DNA of 64,000 bases, taken from Microbacterium sp. MYb66 (GTDB taxonomy: Bacteria > Actinomycetota > Actinomycetes > Actinomycetales > Microbacteriaceae). The notes under the pieces were generated by a model. That model did no database searches and was not told the DNA's origin. It worked only from the letters and a program-made list of their open reading frames with translations. Location of the stretch: NCBI RefSeq assembly GCF_002979435.1, contig NZ_PCOV01000002.1, positions 620,001 through 684,000 of the forward strand, given 5' to 3'. Both the position numbers and the translations under genes were made by a program. This document shows, piece by piece, positions 1-8,747 of this stretch (within the stretch, counting starts at the first letter, position 1; every line of letters starts with the position of its first letter).

Positions 1-783
1 CAGGACGTACCGTCCGGCCTCCAGCCGCTGCACGGAGAACAGGTTCATGCGCGGCTTGCCGACGAACGACGCGACGAACTCGGTCGCCGGCTCGTGGTAG
101 ACCTCGTACGGGCTGCCGTACTGCTCGAGCCGACCGCGGCTCATGACCGCGATCCGGTCGGAGAGCGTCATCGCCTCCTCCTGATCGTGCGTCACGTACA
201 CGCTCGTGGCGTTGAGCTCGCGATGCAGCATCTTGAGCTCGCTGCGCGTCTGGTCGCGCAGGAGCGCGTCGAGGTTCGACAGCGGCTCGTCGAACAGGAA
301 GACCGCCGGGCGCCGCGCGATCGCCCGCGCCAGCGCCACCCGCTGCCGCTGCCCGCCGGACAGGCTCTTGGGCTTCACATCCAGCACGTGGCCGATGTCG
401 AGACGGCCGGCCGCATCCACGACCCGGCGATCGATCTCGTCCTTCGCGACGTGTCGCATCCGCAGCCCGAAGGCGATGTTCTCGTAGACGCTCATGTGCG
501 GGTACAGCGCGTAGTCCTGGAACACGAAAGCGAGGTCGCGCTTGTCCGGGTCCAGGTCGTCGACACGGCGCCCGTCGATGAGGATCTCGCCCCCGGAGAT
601 GTCCTCCAGGCCGGCGATCATGTTGAGCGTCGTCGTCTTGCCGCAGCCGGACGGCCCGAGCAGGGAGACGAAGTGCCCGTCCTCGATCACGTAACTGAGG
701 TCGGAGACCGCTTTGCGCGCCTCCTGGCCCCGCTTCGGGCGTCCGTACGACTTCTCGACGCCCACCAATTCGATCTGTGCCAT
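1..783 (-). CDS. Carbohydrate ABC importer ATPase (MsmK/UgpC type), 3' end cut by window edge
   Basis: Nucleotide-binding subunit that powers sugar uptake at the inner face of the membrane. The 261 visible residues begin MAQIELVGVEKSYG. Walker A GPSGCGKT is at residues 43-50; Q-loop 'FQDYALYP', signature 'LSGGQRQRV', Walker B 'VFLFDEP' and the switch 'VTHDQEEA' follow in order. The family's C-terminal regulatory beta domain has just started when the window ends, so about 100 residues are missing. The start lies 2 nt after the stop of the upstream permease, so this is the last visible gene of the five-gene operon reading leftwards from 5064. ATPases of this type often serve several importers, and the other MalFGE-type systems in the window carry none of their own. 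Confidence 0.95.
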   Translation of the reverse strand, partial: MAQIELVGVEKSYGRPKRGQEARKAVSDLSYVIEDGHFVSLLGPSGCGKTTTLNMIAGLEDISGGEILIDGRRVDDLDPDKRDLAFVFQDYALYPHMSVYENIAFGLRMRHVAKDEIDRRVVDAAGRLDIGHVLDVKPKSLSGGQRQRVALARAIARRPAVFLFDEPLSNLDALLRDQTRSELKMLHRELNATSVYVTHDQEEAMTLSDRIAVMSRGRLEQYGSPYEVYHEPATEFVASFVGKPRMNLFSVQRLEAGRYVL

Positions 784-785
784 TA

Positions 786-1679
786 TCAGCCCTTCACCGC
801 ACCCTCGGTCATGCCGCGGATGATCCATTTCTGTGCCACGAGCGTCAGGATCAGGACCGGGATGGCCGTGATCACCCCTGCCGTCGCCGCGGATGTGTAG
901 TCCATGGCGAACAGCCCCTGGAACGCCGCGGTCTCGACCGGGAGGGTCACCGCATTGTTCGAGGTCAGCACCTTCGCCAGGAAGAAGTCGCTCCAGCTCG
1001 TGATGAACGCCAGGATCGCGGTGGCGGCCATGCCGGGGGCTGCCAGGGGGAACGCGATCCGGTACATGATCTGCAGCCTGTTGCAGCCGTCGATCCGCGC
1101 CGCCCGCTCCAGGCTCGGCGGGATGTCCTCGAAGAACCCGACGAGCATCCAGATCACCAGCGGCAGGATGAACGCCGTGTAGGTGGCGATCAGTCCCAGG
1201 AGCTGGTCGTACAGGCCCACCGAGCGCAGCAGGATGAACAGCGGCACGGCCAGCACGATCACCGGGATAGCCTGCACCGTCATCATGCTCAGCAGGAGCG
1301 GCTGACGACCGCGGAAGCGGAATCGCGCGATCGCGTAGGCGCAGGCCGCCCCGACGGTCATGCAGATGATGGTCGTGGAGAGCCCCACGATGGCGGAGTT
1401 GGCCATCGGAGTGAGGAAGCTCCCGTCCGACAGCAGCCGCGTGTACGAGTCCACGGTCAGCAGCGAGGGTGACAGGTCGGGGGTGCCGCCCTGCAGCGCG
1501 CTGGCGGGATAGACGCTGAACACGAACATCCACAGGAACGGCGCCAGGAAGAACGCCATCACGCCGATCAGGAGGATCGCGCACACGATGGCCGTGAGAC
1601 GTCGACGTCCGCGACGCGACACCCGCCGCCCTCTCGGACGGTCGGTGGTCACGAGCGCGGTGGTGGTCAGGTCAGGCAT
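786..1679 (-). CDS. Carbohydrate ABC importer permease, MalG/CUT1 type
   Basis: Inner-membrane permease of 297 residues with about six membrane segments; the first follows a basic N-terminus (residues about 28-50). The cytoplasmic EAA loop that docks the ATPase reads 'AARIDGCNRLQIMYRIAFPLAAPG' in part, close to the CUT1 consensus. It overlaps the 3' end of the partner permease by 8 nt, implying translational coupling. The ligand cannot be read from sequence; the linked dehydrogenase suggests a polyol, inositol-like compound or modified sugar, which is inference. Confidence 0.93.
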   Translation of the reverse strand: MPDLTTTALVTTDRPRGRRVSRRGRRRLTAIVCAILLIGVMAFFLAPFLWMFVFSVYPASALQGGTPDLSPSLLTVDSYTRLLSDGSFLTPMANSAIVGLSTTIICMTVGAACAYAIARFRFRGRQPLLLSMMTVQAIPVIVLAVPLFILLRSVGLYDQLLGLIATYTAFILPLVIWMLVGFFEDIPPSLERAARIDGCNRLQIMYRIAFPLAAPGMAATAILAFITSWSDFFLAKVLTSNNAVTLPVETAAFQGLFAMDYTSAATAGVITAIPVLILTLVAQKWIIRGMTEGAVKG

Positions 1680-2598
1680 GCGCTTCTCCCCTCTTCCGGC
1701 GGAATCCGCCGAACAGCGCGATCCAGAACACGGCGACGACGAGCACGAGGATCATGATCCCCACCGCCATCGCGGAGCCGTACCCGCGGTCGAGATTGCT
1801 GAAGTTGACCAGGTAGGCGAGGAAGTTGATGGTGGTCGTGCCCTCCGCCGGACCGCCGGATCCGCCGGTGAGCACGTAGATGGTGTCGAAGACCTTCAAC
1901 GACCACATCGACTGCACGATGAGCGCGAACATCAGCGCACCCCGCATGTTCGGCAGCGTGATGCGCCAGAACGCCCGCCACGGCCCCGCACCGTCGATCG
2001 CCGCCGCCCGGTACAGGTTCGACGGGATGCCCTGCAGCGCCGCGAGCATCAGGAGGCAGAGGAACGGCAGCAGCTTCCACATCTCCGCGAACACCAGGAT
2101 GTTCATCGCGATCGCCGGGTCCGACAGCCACTGCACGTTCTCGTCGCTGAGGCCGAGCCCGCGGACGATCGTGTTCGCGACGCCCGTGCTGCCGTCGAAG
2201 ATCAGCTTCCACATGATGCCGTTGACCACCGGCGGCACGGCCCACGGCACGAGCAGCAGCACGCGGGCCAAGGTGCGTCCGCGGAACTCCCGGTTCAGCA
2301 GCACCGCGATCGCGACCGCGAGCGCCACCCCGCCGATCACCGTGATCACCGAGAAGTACGCCGTACGCTCCATCGCCCGGTGGACGGCGGGATCCGTCAG
2401 CAGCTGACCGTAGTTGTCGAGCCCGATGAACGGATGCTCCATCCCCAGCTTGTCGTTCCACTCGTGGAGCGACATGAACACCGCGTACCCCATCGGGTAG
2501 CCCAGCAGCATCACGATGATGAGCACCGCCGGAGCGATCAGCATCAGGCCGAAGCGCAGGTCGCGCCGTCGGCTCCTTTCGGCGAGGTTCACGCCCAT
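1672..2598 (-). CDS. Carbohydrate ABC importer permease, MalF/CUT1 type
   Basis: The 308-residue first permease of the heterodimeric channel. A short basic N-terminus (MGVNLAERSRRRDLRFG) leads into a membrane segment at about residues 16-38; several more follow, and an EAA loop 'AAAIDGAGPWRAFWRITLPNM' lies near residue 220. It starts 12 nt after the stop of the binding-protein gene and overlaps the next permease by 8 nt, the usual SBP-MalF-MalG order. Role follows from family and operon position; substrate unknown. Confidence 0.93.
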   Translation of the reverse strand: MGVNLAERSRRRDLRFGLMLIAPAVLIIVMLLGYPMGYAVFMSLHEWNDKLGMEHPFIGLDNYGQLLTDPAVHRAMERTAYFSVITVIGGVALAVAIAVLLNREFRGRTLARVLLLVPWAVPPVVNGIMWKLIFDGSTGVANTIVRGLGLSDENVQWLSDPAIAMNILVFAEMWKLLPFLCLLMLAALQGIPSNLYRAAAIDGAGPWRAFWRITLPNMRGALMFALIVQSMWSLKVFDTIYVLTGGSGGPAEGTTTINFLAYLVNFSNLDRGYGSAMAVGIMILVLVVAVFWIALFGGFRRKRGEAHA

Positions 2599-2610
2599 CC
2601 CTGTCCCGCC

Positions 2611-3939
2611 CTACTTCAGGTACTTGTTCACGAGGCCCTCTGCCGTCTTCTGTGCACTGGCGAGAGCCTCCTTCGGAGAGGTCTTGCCGTTCATCGCGTT
2701 GATGAGCTGCACGGAGAGGGCCTGATCGAGCTCGTTGGACCACGGGGTCCCGTACCGCTTGGTGACGTACTCGGTGGACTCCTCGTAGGTGGAGAGGATG
2801 GGCAGCGCCTCACGTGCCGCCGGGTCGGCCAGCACGGTCTGCGAGACCGGGAACCAGCCCTCCTTCTCGACGATGTCGGTCTGCACGTCGCCGGTCGTGA
2901 CGAACTGCAGCCATGCCAGCGCGGCTTCCTTGTTCTTCGAGAACTTGCTGATCGCGAAGCCCTCCGATCCGTCGATCGACGCGGAGCGTACCGAGATGCC
3001 GGGGAGCAGCCCGTTGCCGACCGAGGTCGCGCTCGTCGCCGCTCCGTCGGTCGTCGCCACCGCGTACTGGAACGGCCAGTTGAACACCATGCCCGTGTTG
3101 CCCCGCGCGAACAGGTCGGCGAGGTCGGACGCGTTCGTGATCTGCAGCGACGACGGATCCATCACCTTGTGCACCTGCAGCAGCTCGACGAGCTTGGTGA
3201 GCGCTTCGACACCCTCTTCTCCGGCGAACGTCGGCCGGTAGTCGGCGTCGTAGAACTCGCCGCCGTTCAGGAGCAGCATGCGCAGGAAGTTCTGGTACGC
3301 GCCGGCCGGGTTGCCCATGTCGCAGGCGTATCCGTACCGGTCGCCGGTGGTGAGCGCCTTGGCCGCAGCCACGAACTCGTCCCAGTTCGCCGGTCCGACC
3401 TCGGGGTCGAGCCCCGCCGAGCCGTAGAGGTCTTTGTTCCAGAACATGGTCTGGGCGCTGACGAACTTCGGCAGGCCGTACACCTTGCCTCGCCAGGACA
3501 CGGCGTCCAGTGCGGGCTGGATCAGGTCCTCGGGGATCACGGACTTGTCCAACTCCTCGAGCCACCCGGCCTGCCCGAACTCGGCCGACCAGCCCGCCCA
3601 CGTCATCACCACGTCGAACGACGAATCCTGTGCCGCGAACATCGTGGCCATCTTGTCGTGCAGGTCGTTGAAGTTCCCCTGCTGGTAGGTGGCGACCTTG
3701 ATCCCGGTCTTCTTCTCGAACTCCGCGATGGCGCGGGCCTTGAAGACGCTGTTGGTGTTGTCGTCCAGGATGCTGATCTGCCCGGAGGGCTTCCCGCTGC
3801 CGGCGGTGAGGGGGCCGGAGCTCTGCTGCTCGGCTCCCGGGGCGCAGCCGGCGAGCGCGATCGCGCCCACGGCCAGCCCACCGAGCTGGAAGACCTGGCG
3901 CCGGGAGAAGCCCCGACTCATCGACGATGATGCGTTCAT
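2611..3939 (-). CDS. Extracellular sugar-binding lipoprotein with Tat-like signal
   Basis: Family 1 solute-binding protein of 442 residues, expected to be lipid-anchored outside the membrane. The N-terminus carries a twin-arginine motif (FSRRQVFQ) followed by a hydrophobic stretch and lipobox LAGC at about residues 29-32, so export by Tat and lipidation at the Cys are likely. Start ATG 3939 has an upstream GGAG at about 8 nt; a second in-frame ATG at 3921 would still keep the signal. It lies about 95 nt after the dehydrogenase stop and leads directly into the permeases. Unlike the other three binding-protein genes in this window, it is followed by no hairpin spacer. Confidence 0.93.
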   Translation of the reverse strand: MNASSSMSRGFSRRQVFQLGGLAVGAIALAGCAPGAEQQSSGPLTAGSGKPSGQISILDDNTNSVFKARAIAEFEKKTGIKVATYQQGNFNDLHDKMATMFAAQDSSFDVVMTWAGWSAEFGQAGWLEELDKSVIPEDLIQPALDAVSWRGKVYGLPKFVSAQTMFWNKDLYGSAGLDPEVGPANWDEFVAAAKALTTGDRYGYACDMGNPAGAYQNFLRMLLLNGGEFYDADYRPTFAGEEGVEALTKLVELLQVHKVMDPSSLQITNASDLADLFARGNTGMVFNWPFQYAVATTDGAATSATSVGNGLLPGISVRSASIDGSEGFAISKFSKNKEAALAWLQFVTTGDVQTDIVEKEGWFPVSQTVLADPAAREALPILSTYEESTEYVTKRYGTPWSNELDQALSVQLINAMNGKTSPKEALASAQKTAEGLVNKYLK

Positions 3940-4035
3940 TTCCTTGCTCCTTCGTGAAGTTCCTGACGGGGGTATCGCGTGTGTTTCGGGGTGACGCGGT
4001 GCTGCGGGGTGAAGGTGTTGCGGGATGAGGGGAGA

Positions 4036-5064
4036 TCAGACCGAGATCTCGACGACCTGTCCGGTCTCGAGGGCGGTGTGCACGGCTTCGATGGCCGCGG
4101 TGATGAGCAGCCCGTCATGGGCGTCCGGCACCTCGACCTCCTCGCCGCGCACGAGGCGGACGAAGTCGGAGACCATGTCGATCGGCACGCCCTGGATGCG
4201 GCCGCCGCGCTCGTGCACGGCCGACTGCACGAGCTGGCCGCGCTCGGCGCCGTAGTCGATCACGCCGTCGTCGGCGCCGTCGATGTGCACGACGCGATCC
4301 GCGGCCTGGATCTCGTACCGGAAGTCGAAGACCGAGGGCATGGACTCCGGCAGCACCCACGACGAATTGAGGGCCACATGGGAGCCGTCCGCCATGGTGA
4401 AGATCGCGTTGACGCGGTCCCAGGTGTCGATGCCGGCCTCGGTGAGGCGGTCGCGCGCGCCGACCGCGTACACGGACACCGGACGAGTGCGGCCGATCCA
4501 GCAGGCGAGATCGAGGGAATGCGGCATGAGGAACCAGGCCGGGGAGCTCTTCGCCGACCAGGACAGCATCTCGGTCGGTACGAAGACCGTGTCGTTGAGG
4601 TGGATGATCTGGGCGCTGATGCGCGGGTCGCCTTCGGCGACGAGCCGGTCGCGCACCGAGGAGTAACGAACGTTCCAGCGGTTCTCGAAGCCCACCATGA
4701 TGCGCGAACCGGACTCGGCGGCGGCGTCGAGGATGGCCCGCGCGTCGCCGACCTCGGTGGCGAGCGGCTTCTCGATCATGAGGTCGAGCCCCGCGCGGGC
4801 GCTGAGCACGGCGGCCTCGCGATGCGCGAAGTCGGGCGTGGCGATGACCACGGCGGTCAGCTCGGGGTGCGCGGCGAGGAGCTCCTCCGTGGAGGCGTAC
4901 CCGGGGACGCCGAGCTGATCGACCATCGTCGACAGGACCGCGGGGCTGCGGTCGCAGATCGCCACGAGCTCGGCATCGGGATTCTCCTGGAGCGCCCGGG
5001 CGAACATGCCGCCGCGGATCCCGCCGCCGATGACTCCGACTCGTGCTGACCTGCTGTGGTTCAC
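4036..5064 (-). CDS. Gfo/Idh/MocA family oxidoreductase
   Basis: NAD(P)-dependent dehydrogenase of about 342 residues, probably acting on the sugar or polyol brought in by the linked importer. The Rossmann motif is 'VGVIGGGIRGGMFA' at the N-terminus; the family 'EKP' lysine appears as 'LMIEKPLATEV'. A C-terminal alpha/beta substrate domain follows. The start is uncertain: GTG 5064 (VNHSRSARVGV) has GGGG upstream, while GTG 5076 would add four residues. It is the first gene of the leftward operon, under the promoter at 5116-5144. Substrate cannot be assigned. Confidence 0.9.
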   Translation of the reverse strand: MNHSRSARVGVIGGGIRGGMFARALQENPDAELVAICDRSPAVLSTMVDQLGVPGYASTEELLAAHPELTAVVIATPDFAHREAAVLSARAGLDLMIEKPLATEVGDARAILDAAAESGSRIMVGFENRWNVRYSSVRDRLVAEGDPRISAQIIHLNDTVFVPTEMLSWSAKSSPAWFLMPHSLDLACWIGRTRPVSVYAVGARDRLTEAGIDTWDRVNAIFTMADGSHVALNSSWVLPESMPSVFDFRYEIQAADRVVHIDGADDGVIDYGAERGQLVQSAVHERGGRIQGVPIDMVSDFVRLVRGEEVEVPDAHDGLLITAAIEAVHTALETGQVVEISV

Positions 5065-5108
5065 TGCCAACCCCACTTCTTCATGGATTCACCCGCGCGC
5101 CGCGAGGT

Positions 5109-5144
5109 ATGTATGACACTAAACCATACATTCTTCCTTGTAAA
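5109..5144 (-). promoter_or_regulatory. Promoter of the dehydrogenase-ABC operon with overlapping inverted-repeat operator
   Basis: On the minus strand, -35 TTTACA (5144-5139) and -10 TAGTGT (5121-5116) are separated by exactly 17 bp. A perfect inverted repeat ATGTATG-N9-CATACAT (5109-5131) covers the -10 and part of the spacer, a position that suits a repressor. The divergent ROK gene starting at 5200 is the obvious candidate regulator. Assignment is inference from position and symmetry. Confidence 0.7.
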
Positions 5145-5199
5145 CTGATCCGCAGACGGAGCATCGCCGCCTCCCGTCGCGAACGGAAAGGCAGGTGCG

Positions 5200-6417
5200 A
5201 TGGCACCGTCCCGCAGATCTCAGCCCGACCTGGCGTTCTCCGACCGATCCGCGCGGAAGCCCCTCATCACCACCAGTGCCATCGGCGCCGCGAACCGGCG
5301 ACGAGTGCTCGAGACCCTGCATCGCCTCGGCCCCTCCAGCCGCGCACAGCTCGCCCGATCGCTCGGTGTGAACCGCGCGACGATCGCCACCATCCTCCAG
5401 CCGCTGCTCGACTCGGCCACCCTCGTCGAGGGCGATCCCGTCGCCCCGTCCGAGGCGGGAGGCAAGCCCGCCCGCCCGCTGTGGTTCCGCAACGACGGCC
5501 CCTGGCTCGGCGCGGTGCACCTCTCCCCCGACTTCGTGGTCGCGGCGCGCATCGCGTTCGACGGCACGATCCACGAGATGCACCACGCGGCATACAGCCG
5601 CGACGCCTCCGCCGAAGAGATCATCACGTGCCTGCACCAGGTCACCGACGGGTGCTTCGCGGGGGAGCAGCTGGTCGGAATCGGCGTCGCCGCCGCCGGC
5701 ATGGTCGACACCAGCACCGGCAGCGTCATCTCGATGCACCTCACTCCGGGACTCAACGGCCTCCCCGTCGTCGCCCTCCTCGAGAAGCGCTTCGGCGCGA
5801 CGACGCTGATCGACCACCACCCCCGCGTGCAGGCGCTCGGCGACCGCTGGTTCGGTCTCGGGCGCGAGATCCAGGACTTCGCCTCGGTGTACACGGGCGA
5901 GGCTCTGGGCTTCGGGATCGTGCACGGCGGCGAGGTGCTGCGCGGCGAGAACGGGGCCGGCGGCGAATCCGGACACACGATCGTGCAGATGGACGGCGCC
6001 CTGTGTCGATGCGGGCGCCGCGGATGCTGGGAGACGGTCGCGACGCTCGGCTGGCTCCGTGATCGTGCCGCCGCGGCGAAGCTCCCCGGCGCGGACACCC
6101 TCGATTCACGAGGGCTCGCGACACTGGTCGATGCGGGGTCGGAGGATGCGGCGGCCCTGCTCGACCTCTATGCCCGGAACCTCGCCATCGGCATCGCGAA
6201 CAACGAGCAGATCCTGGCGCCCGGCCACTACATCATGCACGGCGACGCCTGCACGGGAGGCGACGCGATGCGTGAGGCCCTGCAGGCGTGGGTCACCCGA
6301 CTGGCGCCCGAGCGCGGACACCCGCCGACGGTCATGTTCGCCGACGATCCCGACCAGATCACTCTTCTGGGCGGGGCCGGACTGGTGCTGTCATCGGTCT
6401 TCAGCACGCAGGCCTGA
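5200..6417 (+). CDS. ROK-family transcriptional regulator
   Basis: Sugar-responsive regulator of 405 residues, NagC/XylR type. A winged helix-turn-helix lies at about residues 25-85 ('RRVLETLHRLGPSSRAQLARSLGVNRATI'). The ROK fold follows, with a glycine-rich phosphate loop and the zinc motif 'CRCGRRGCWE' near residue 270. ATG 5200 has a good ribosome site (AAAGGCAGG). It is divergent from the dehydrogenase-ABC operon and faces the ATGTATG-N9-CATACAT operator, so local repression relieved by a sugar or sugar phosphate is likely. Confidence 0.92.
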   Translation: MAPSRRSQPDLAFSDRSARKPLITTSAIGAANRRRVLETLHRLGPSSRAQLARSLGVNRATIATILQPLLDSATLVEGDPVAPSEAGGKPARPLWFRNDGPWLGAVHLSPDFVVAARIAFDGTIHEMHHAAYSRDASAEEIITCLHQVTDGCFAGEQLVGIGVAAAGMVDTSTGSVISMHLTPGLNGLPVVALLEKRFGATTLIDHHPRVQALGDRWFGLGREIQDFASVYTGEALGFGIVHGGEVLRGENGAGGESGHTIVQMDGALCRCGRRGCWETVATLGWLRDRAAAAKLPGADTLDSRGLATLVDAGSEDAAALLDLYARNLAIGIANNEQILAPGHYIMHGDACTGGDAMREALQAWVTRLAPERGHPPTVMFADDPDQITLLGGAGLVLSSVFSTQA

Positions 6418-6441
6418 TCCGCGATCGGACGGCGGGGATCC

Positions 6442-6981
6442 TCAGGCCGGCGACAGCTCGATCCAGTACTGCCGCACGCGCGGCTGCCCCGGCTCCGAAG
6501 CCTCGATCACGTCTTCCAGCTCGCCGCCGGCGCCTTCGATCGTGCGGATGGAGCCGACGTTGTCGTCGTCACAGGTGAGCATCACGCGGTCGTAGCCCTC
6601 GGACTTCGCGAAGCGGAGCACGAGACGGAGGGCCTCGCGCACGATCCCCTCCCGGCGCCGCGAGGGGATCGTCGCGTAGCCGATGTGGCCGCCGAAGCGA
6701 CGCAGCCATTCGTTGAGCTCTCGCCGGAAGGCGATGAACCCGACGACGCGGTCGCCCTCGGTGATCCAGAAGAAGTCGCACGGCACGTGCCCCTCGGGCA
6801 GCACCGCACCCGGAGTGGCATACAGCTCCGCCTTCTCGACGAACGCCTCGCATGCCGCGCGATCGGGAACGAATCCCTGCTCGTAACCCCCGCCGTCGAT
6901 GTGTCCACCGTCGAACTCGGCCACCGCCGCGGCCCAGGCGTCGAAGAGGTCGGTGGTCGGCCGAGCGAGTGTGATCGTCAT
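6442..6981 (-). CDS. GNAT family N-acetyltransferase
   Basis: Acetyl-CoA-dependent acetyltransferase of 179 residues. The start MTITLARPTTDLFDAW at 6981 is preferred over an upstream in-frame ATG at 7065 because the homologous-looking fold begins here. The acetyl-CoA region includes 'GYATIPSRRREGIVREALRLVLRFA', a variant of the Q/RxxGxG/A loop, and 'CDDDNVGSIRTIEGAGGE' is typical of the C-terminal half. Convergent with the ROK gene (24 nt apart). The acceptor substrate is not predictable; some close families act on amino groups of small molecules. Confidence 0.88.
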   Translation of the reverse strand: MTITLARPTTDLFDAWAAAVAEFDGGHIDGGGYEQGFVPDRAACEAFVEKAELYATPGAVLPEGHVPCDFFWITEGDRVVGFIAFRRELNEWLRRFGGHIGYATIPSRRREGIVREALRLVLRFAKSEGYDRVMLTCDDDNVGSIRTIEGAGGELEDVIEASEPGQPRVRQYWIELSPA

Positions 6982-7024
6982 CGCTCGATGAAAACACGAC
7001 CCATGCTCAGAGGCAAATGCGCGG

Positions 7025-7129
7025 TCATCGCCCGCGGAGCAGAGCGGCGAGCGCGATGTCTTCATCGACCTGCGGCCAGCGGATGCCCTCCCCGGCGCCG
7101 ATCAGCCGCCAGTCCCCACGTCCGGGAAG
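7025..7129 (-). pseudogene. 3' remnant of a DUF2442-type gene
   Basis: The minus frame ending at the TGA at 7027-7025 reads 'DWRLIGAGEGIRWPQVDEDI' followed by ALAALLRGR. This resembles the C-terminus of DUF2442 proteins (GIHWPDIDEDIS..GLL pattern). Upstream the frame loses that resemblance and runs into the MFS gene, with no plausible start, so the 5' part appears deleted. Recognition is by memory of the family pattern only. The rest of 6982-7175 shows nothing else I can support. Confidence 0.5.
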
Positions 7130-7175
7130 TGCGGAATGCGCACCTCCCGGACCCGTCGTGGAGGAAGAGTCGCTA

Positions 7176-8747
7176 CTACTCCGTGGTCGCGACCGCGGGC
7201 GCCGCGGCATCCGCCTTGTCGTACCGGCCGAGGAACAGCGAGGCGATGAGTGCGATCACCATGACGCAGGCCGGCAGCAGGATCGCCTGCGACATGCCGG
7301 CGGCGAACCCGTCGGCCACCTGCGGGGGCAGCGTTCCACCGGTCGAGATACCCGCCGGCGAATCGGCGAGACCCGGAAGGTTCGCCTCGAGTCGCGACTG
7401 CATGAACGCGGCGATGGATGCCGAGCCGATCACCGATCCGATGGTCCTGGTGGTGTTGTAGATGCCGGCTCCGGCACCTGCCTGACGCGGCGGGAGCTTG
7501 CGCGTCGCGGTGGTGGCGAGCGGCCCCCACATTCCGGCGTTTCCGATTCCCATCAGAGCCGAGGGGAGCAGGAACATCCAGATCGGGGTGTCCATATTGA
7601 TCAGCGCCGAGTACCAGACGAGCGCGCCGGCGACGCAGAGCAGGCCGGGGATCAGGATGATGCGCGGATCCACCCGGTCGAGCAGCTTGCCCGCGGCGGG
7701 GGCGAGCACACCCGAGAGCACGGCCATCGGGATCAGGAGCAGCGCCGCCTCCGTCGGGGTGAGTCCTCGTGCGGTCTGCAGGAAGAACATCATCGGCAGC
7801 GACATGCTCGTCACCGTGAAGCCCACCGCGGCGATCGCGACGTTCGCTCCCGAGAAGTTGCGGTCGCGGAACAGGTCGAGCGGAACCAGAGGCTCGCTGC
7901 GGGTCTTGGCCTGCTGCACGATGAACAGCCCGAGCACGACGAGGCCGACGATGATCAGGCTCCACACCGAGATGGGACCCCAGATCACGCCCCAGTCGTA
8001 CTTCTCGCCCTCCTGCAGCCCGAAGACGATGAGGAACAGCGCCACGGCACTCAACACGACTCCCACGATGTCGAAGCGGTGCGGGTGGGTCGCGAGCTTC
8101 GGCACCAGACGCCAGGCGAGCACGAAGGCGACGATGCCGACCGGGATGTTGACGAAGAAGATCCACTCCCAGCCGAAGCCGTCGACGAGCAGGCCTCCGA
8201 CGAGCGGACCGACGAGGGTCGCGACACCGGCGGTCGCACCCCAGAGCCCCATGGCGGCGCCACGGCGCTCCGGCGGGAACGTGCGCGTGATCACCGCCAT
8301 GGTCTGCGGGGTCATGAACGCGGCGCCGAGACCCTGCACCGCGCGGGCGACGATCAGGCCTTCGAGCGAGTTCGACAGTCCGCACCACAGCGAGGCGAGG
8401 GTGAAGATCGCGAGACCGATGAGGTAGATGTTCTTCGGCCCGAAGCGGTCGCCGAGACGCCCGGTGATCAGCAGCGGCACGGCGTAGGCGAGCAGGTACG
8501 CACTCGTGACCCACACCACGTTGTCGAGGTTGTTCGTGTTCGGATCGAGGGCGGCCTTGATCGCCGGGTTCGCGACCGAGACGATCGTGGTGTCGACGAG
8601 GATCATGAAGAAGCCGATGACCAGGGCCCAGAGGGCGGGCCACGGGCTCGTCGGTTTGTGGCCGACGGAGTAGGTGCCGGTCGACGGACCGGAGGTCGAG
8701 GGCGTGGACACCGGCGGGCGGTCTCCGTCGCGGGGGGATTCGGTCAT
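7176..8747 (-). CDS. MFS drug-efflux transporter, DHA2/EmrB family (14 segments)
   Basis: Proton-driven exporter of about 523 residues in the DHA2 group. Start MTESPRDGDRPP at 8747 overlaps the PadR stop as ATGA, so it is preferred to the upstream in-frame ATG at 8810. About 14 hydrophobic segments; the family motif 'DTTIVSVANPAI' lies in segment 1 and motif A-like 'GRLGDRFGPKNI' between segments 2 and 3. A motif C-like 'GATAGVATLVGPLVGG' is also visible. Co-transcribed with and presumably repressed by the PadR regulator; substrates likely lipophilic toxins, not determinable here. Confidence 0.93.
   Translation of the reverse strand: MTESPRDGDRPPVSTPSTSGPSTGTYSVGHKPTSPWPALWALVIGFFMILVDTTIVSVANPAIKAALDPNTNNLDNVVWVTSAYLLAYAVPLLITGRLGDRFGPKNIYLIGLAIFTLASLWCGLSNSLEGLIVARAVQGLGAAFMTPQTMAVITRTFPPERRGAAMGLWGATAGVATLVGPLVGGLLVDGFGWEWIFFVNIPVGIVAFVLAWRLVPKLATHPHRFDIVGVVLSAVALFLIVFGLQEGEKYDWGVIWGPISVWSLIIVGLVVLGLFIVQQAKTRSEPLVPLDLFRDRNFSGANVAIAAVGFTVTSMSLPMMFFLQTARGLTPTEAALLLIPMAVLSGVLAPAAGKLLDRVDPRIILIPGLLCVAGALVWYSALINMDTPIWMFLLPSALMGIGNAGMWGPLATTATRKLPPRQAGAGAGIYNTTRTIGSVIGSASIAAFMQSRLEANLPGLADSPAGISTGGTLPPQVADGFAAGMSQAILLPACVMVIALIASLFLGRYDKADAAAPAVATTE

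Noticed and set aside
1588..3930. Very long open frame opposite the ABC genes (and similar long frames, e.g. 15680-18757 and 19473-22835)
   Set aside because: Arg/Pro/Glu/His-rich composition typical of antisense shadows in high-GC DNA; the opposite strand carries recognisable transporter and enzyme genes over the whole length.
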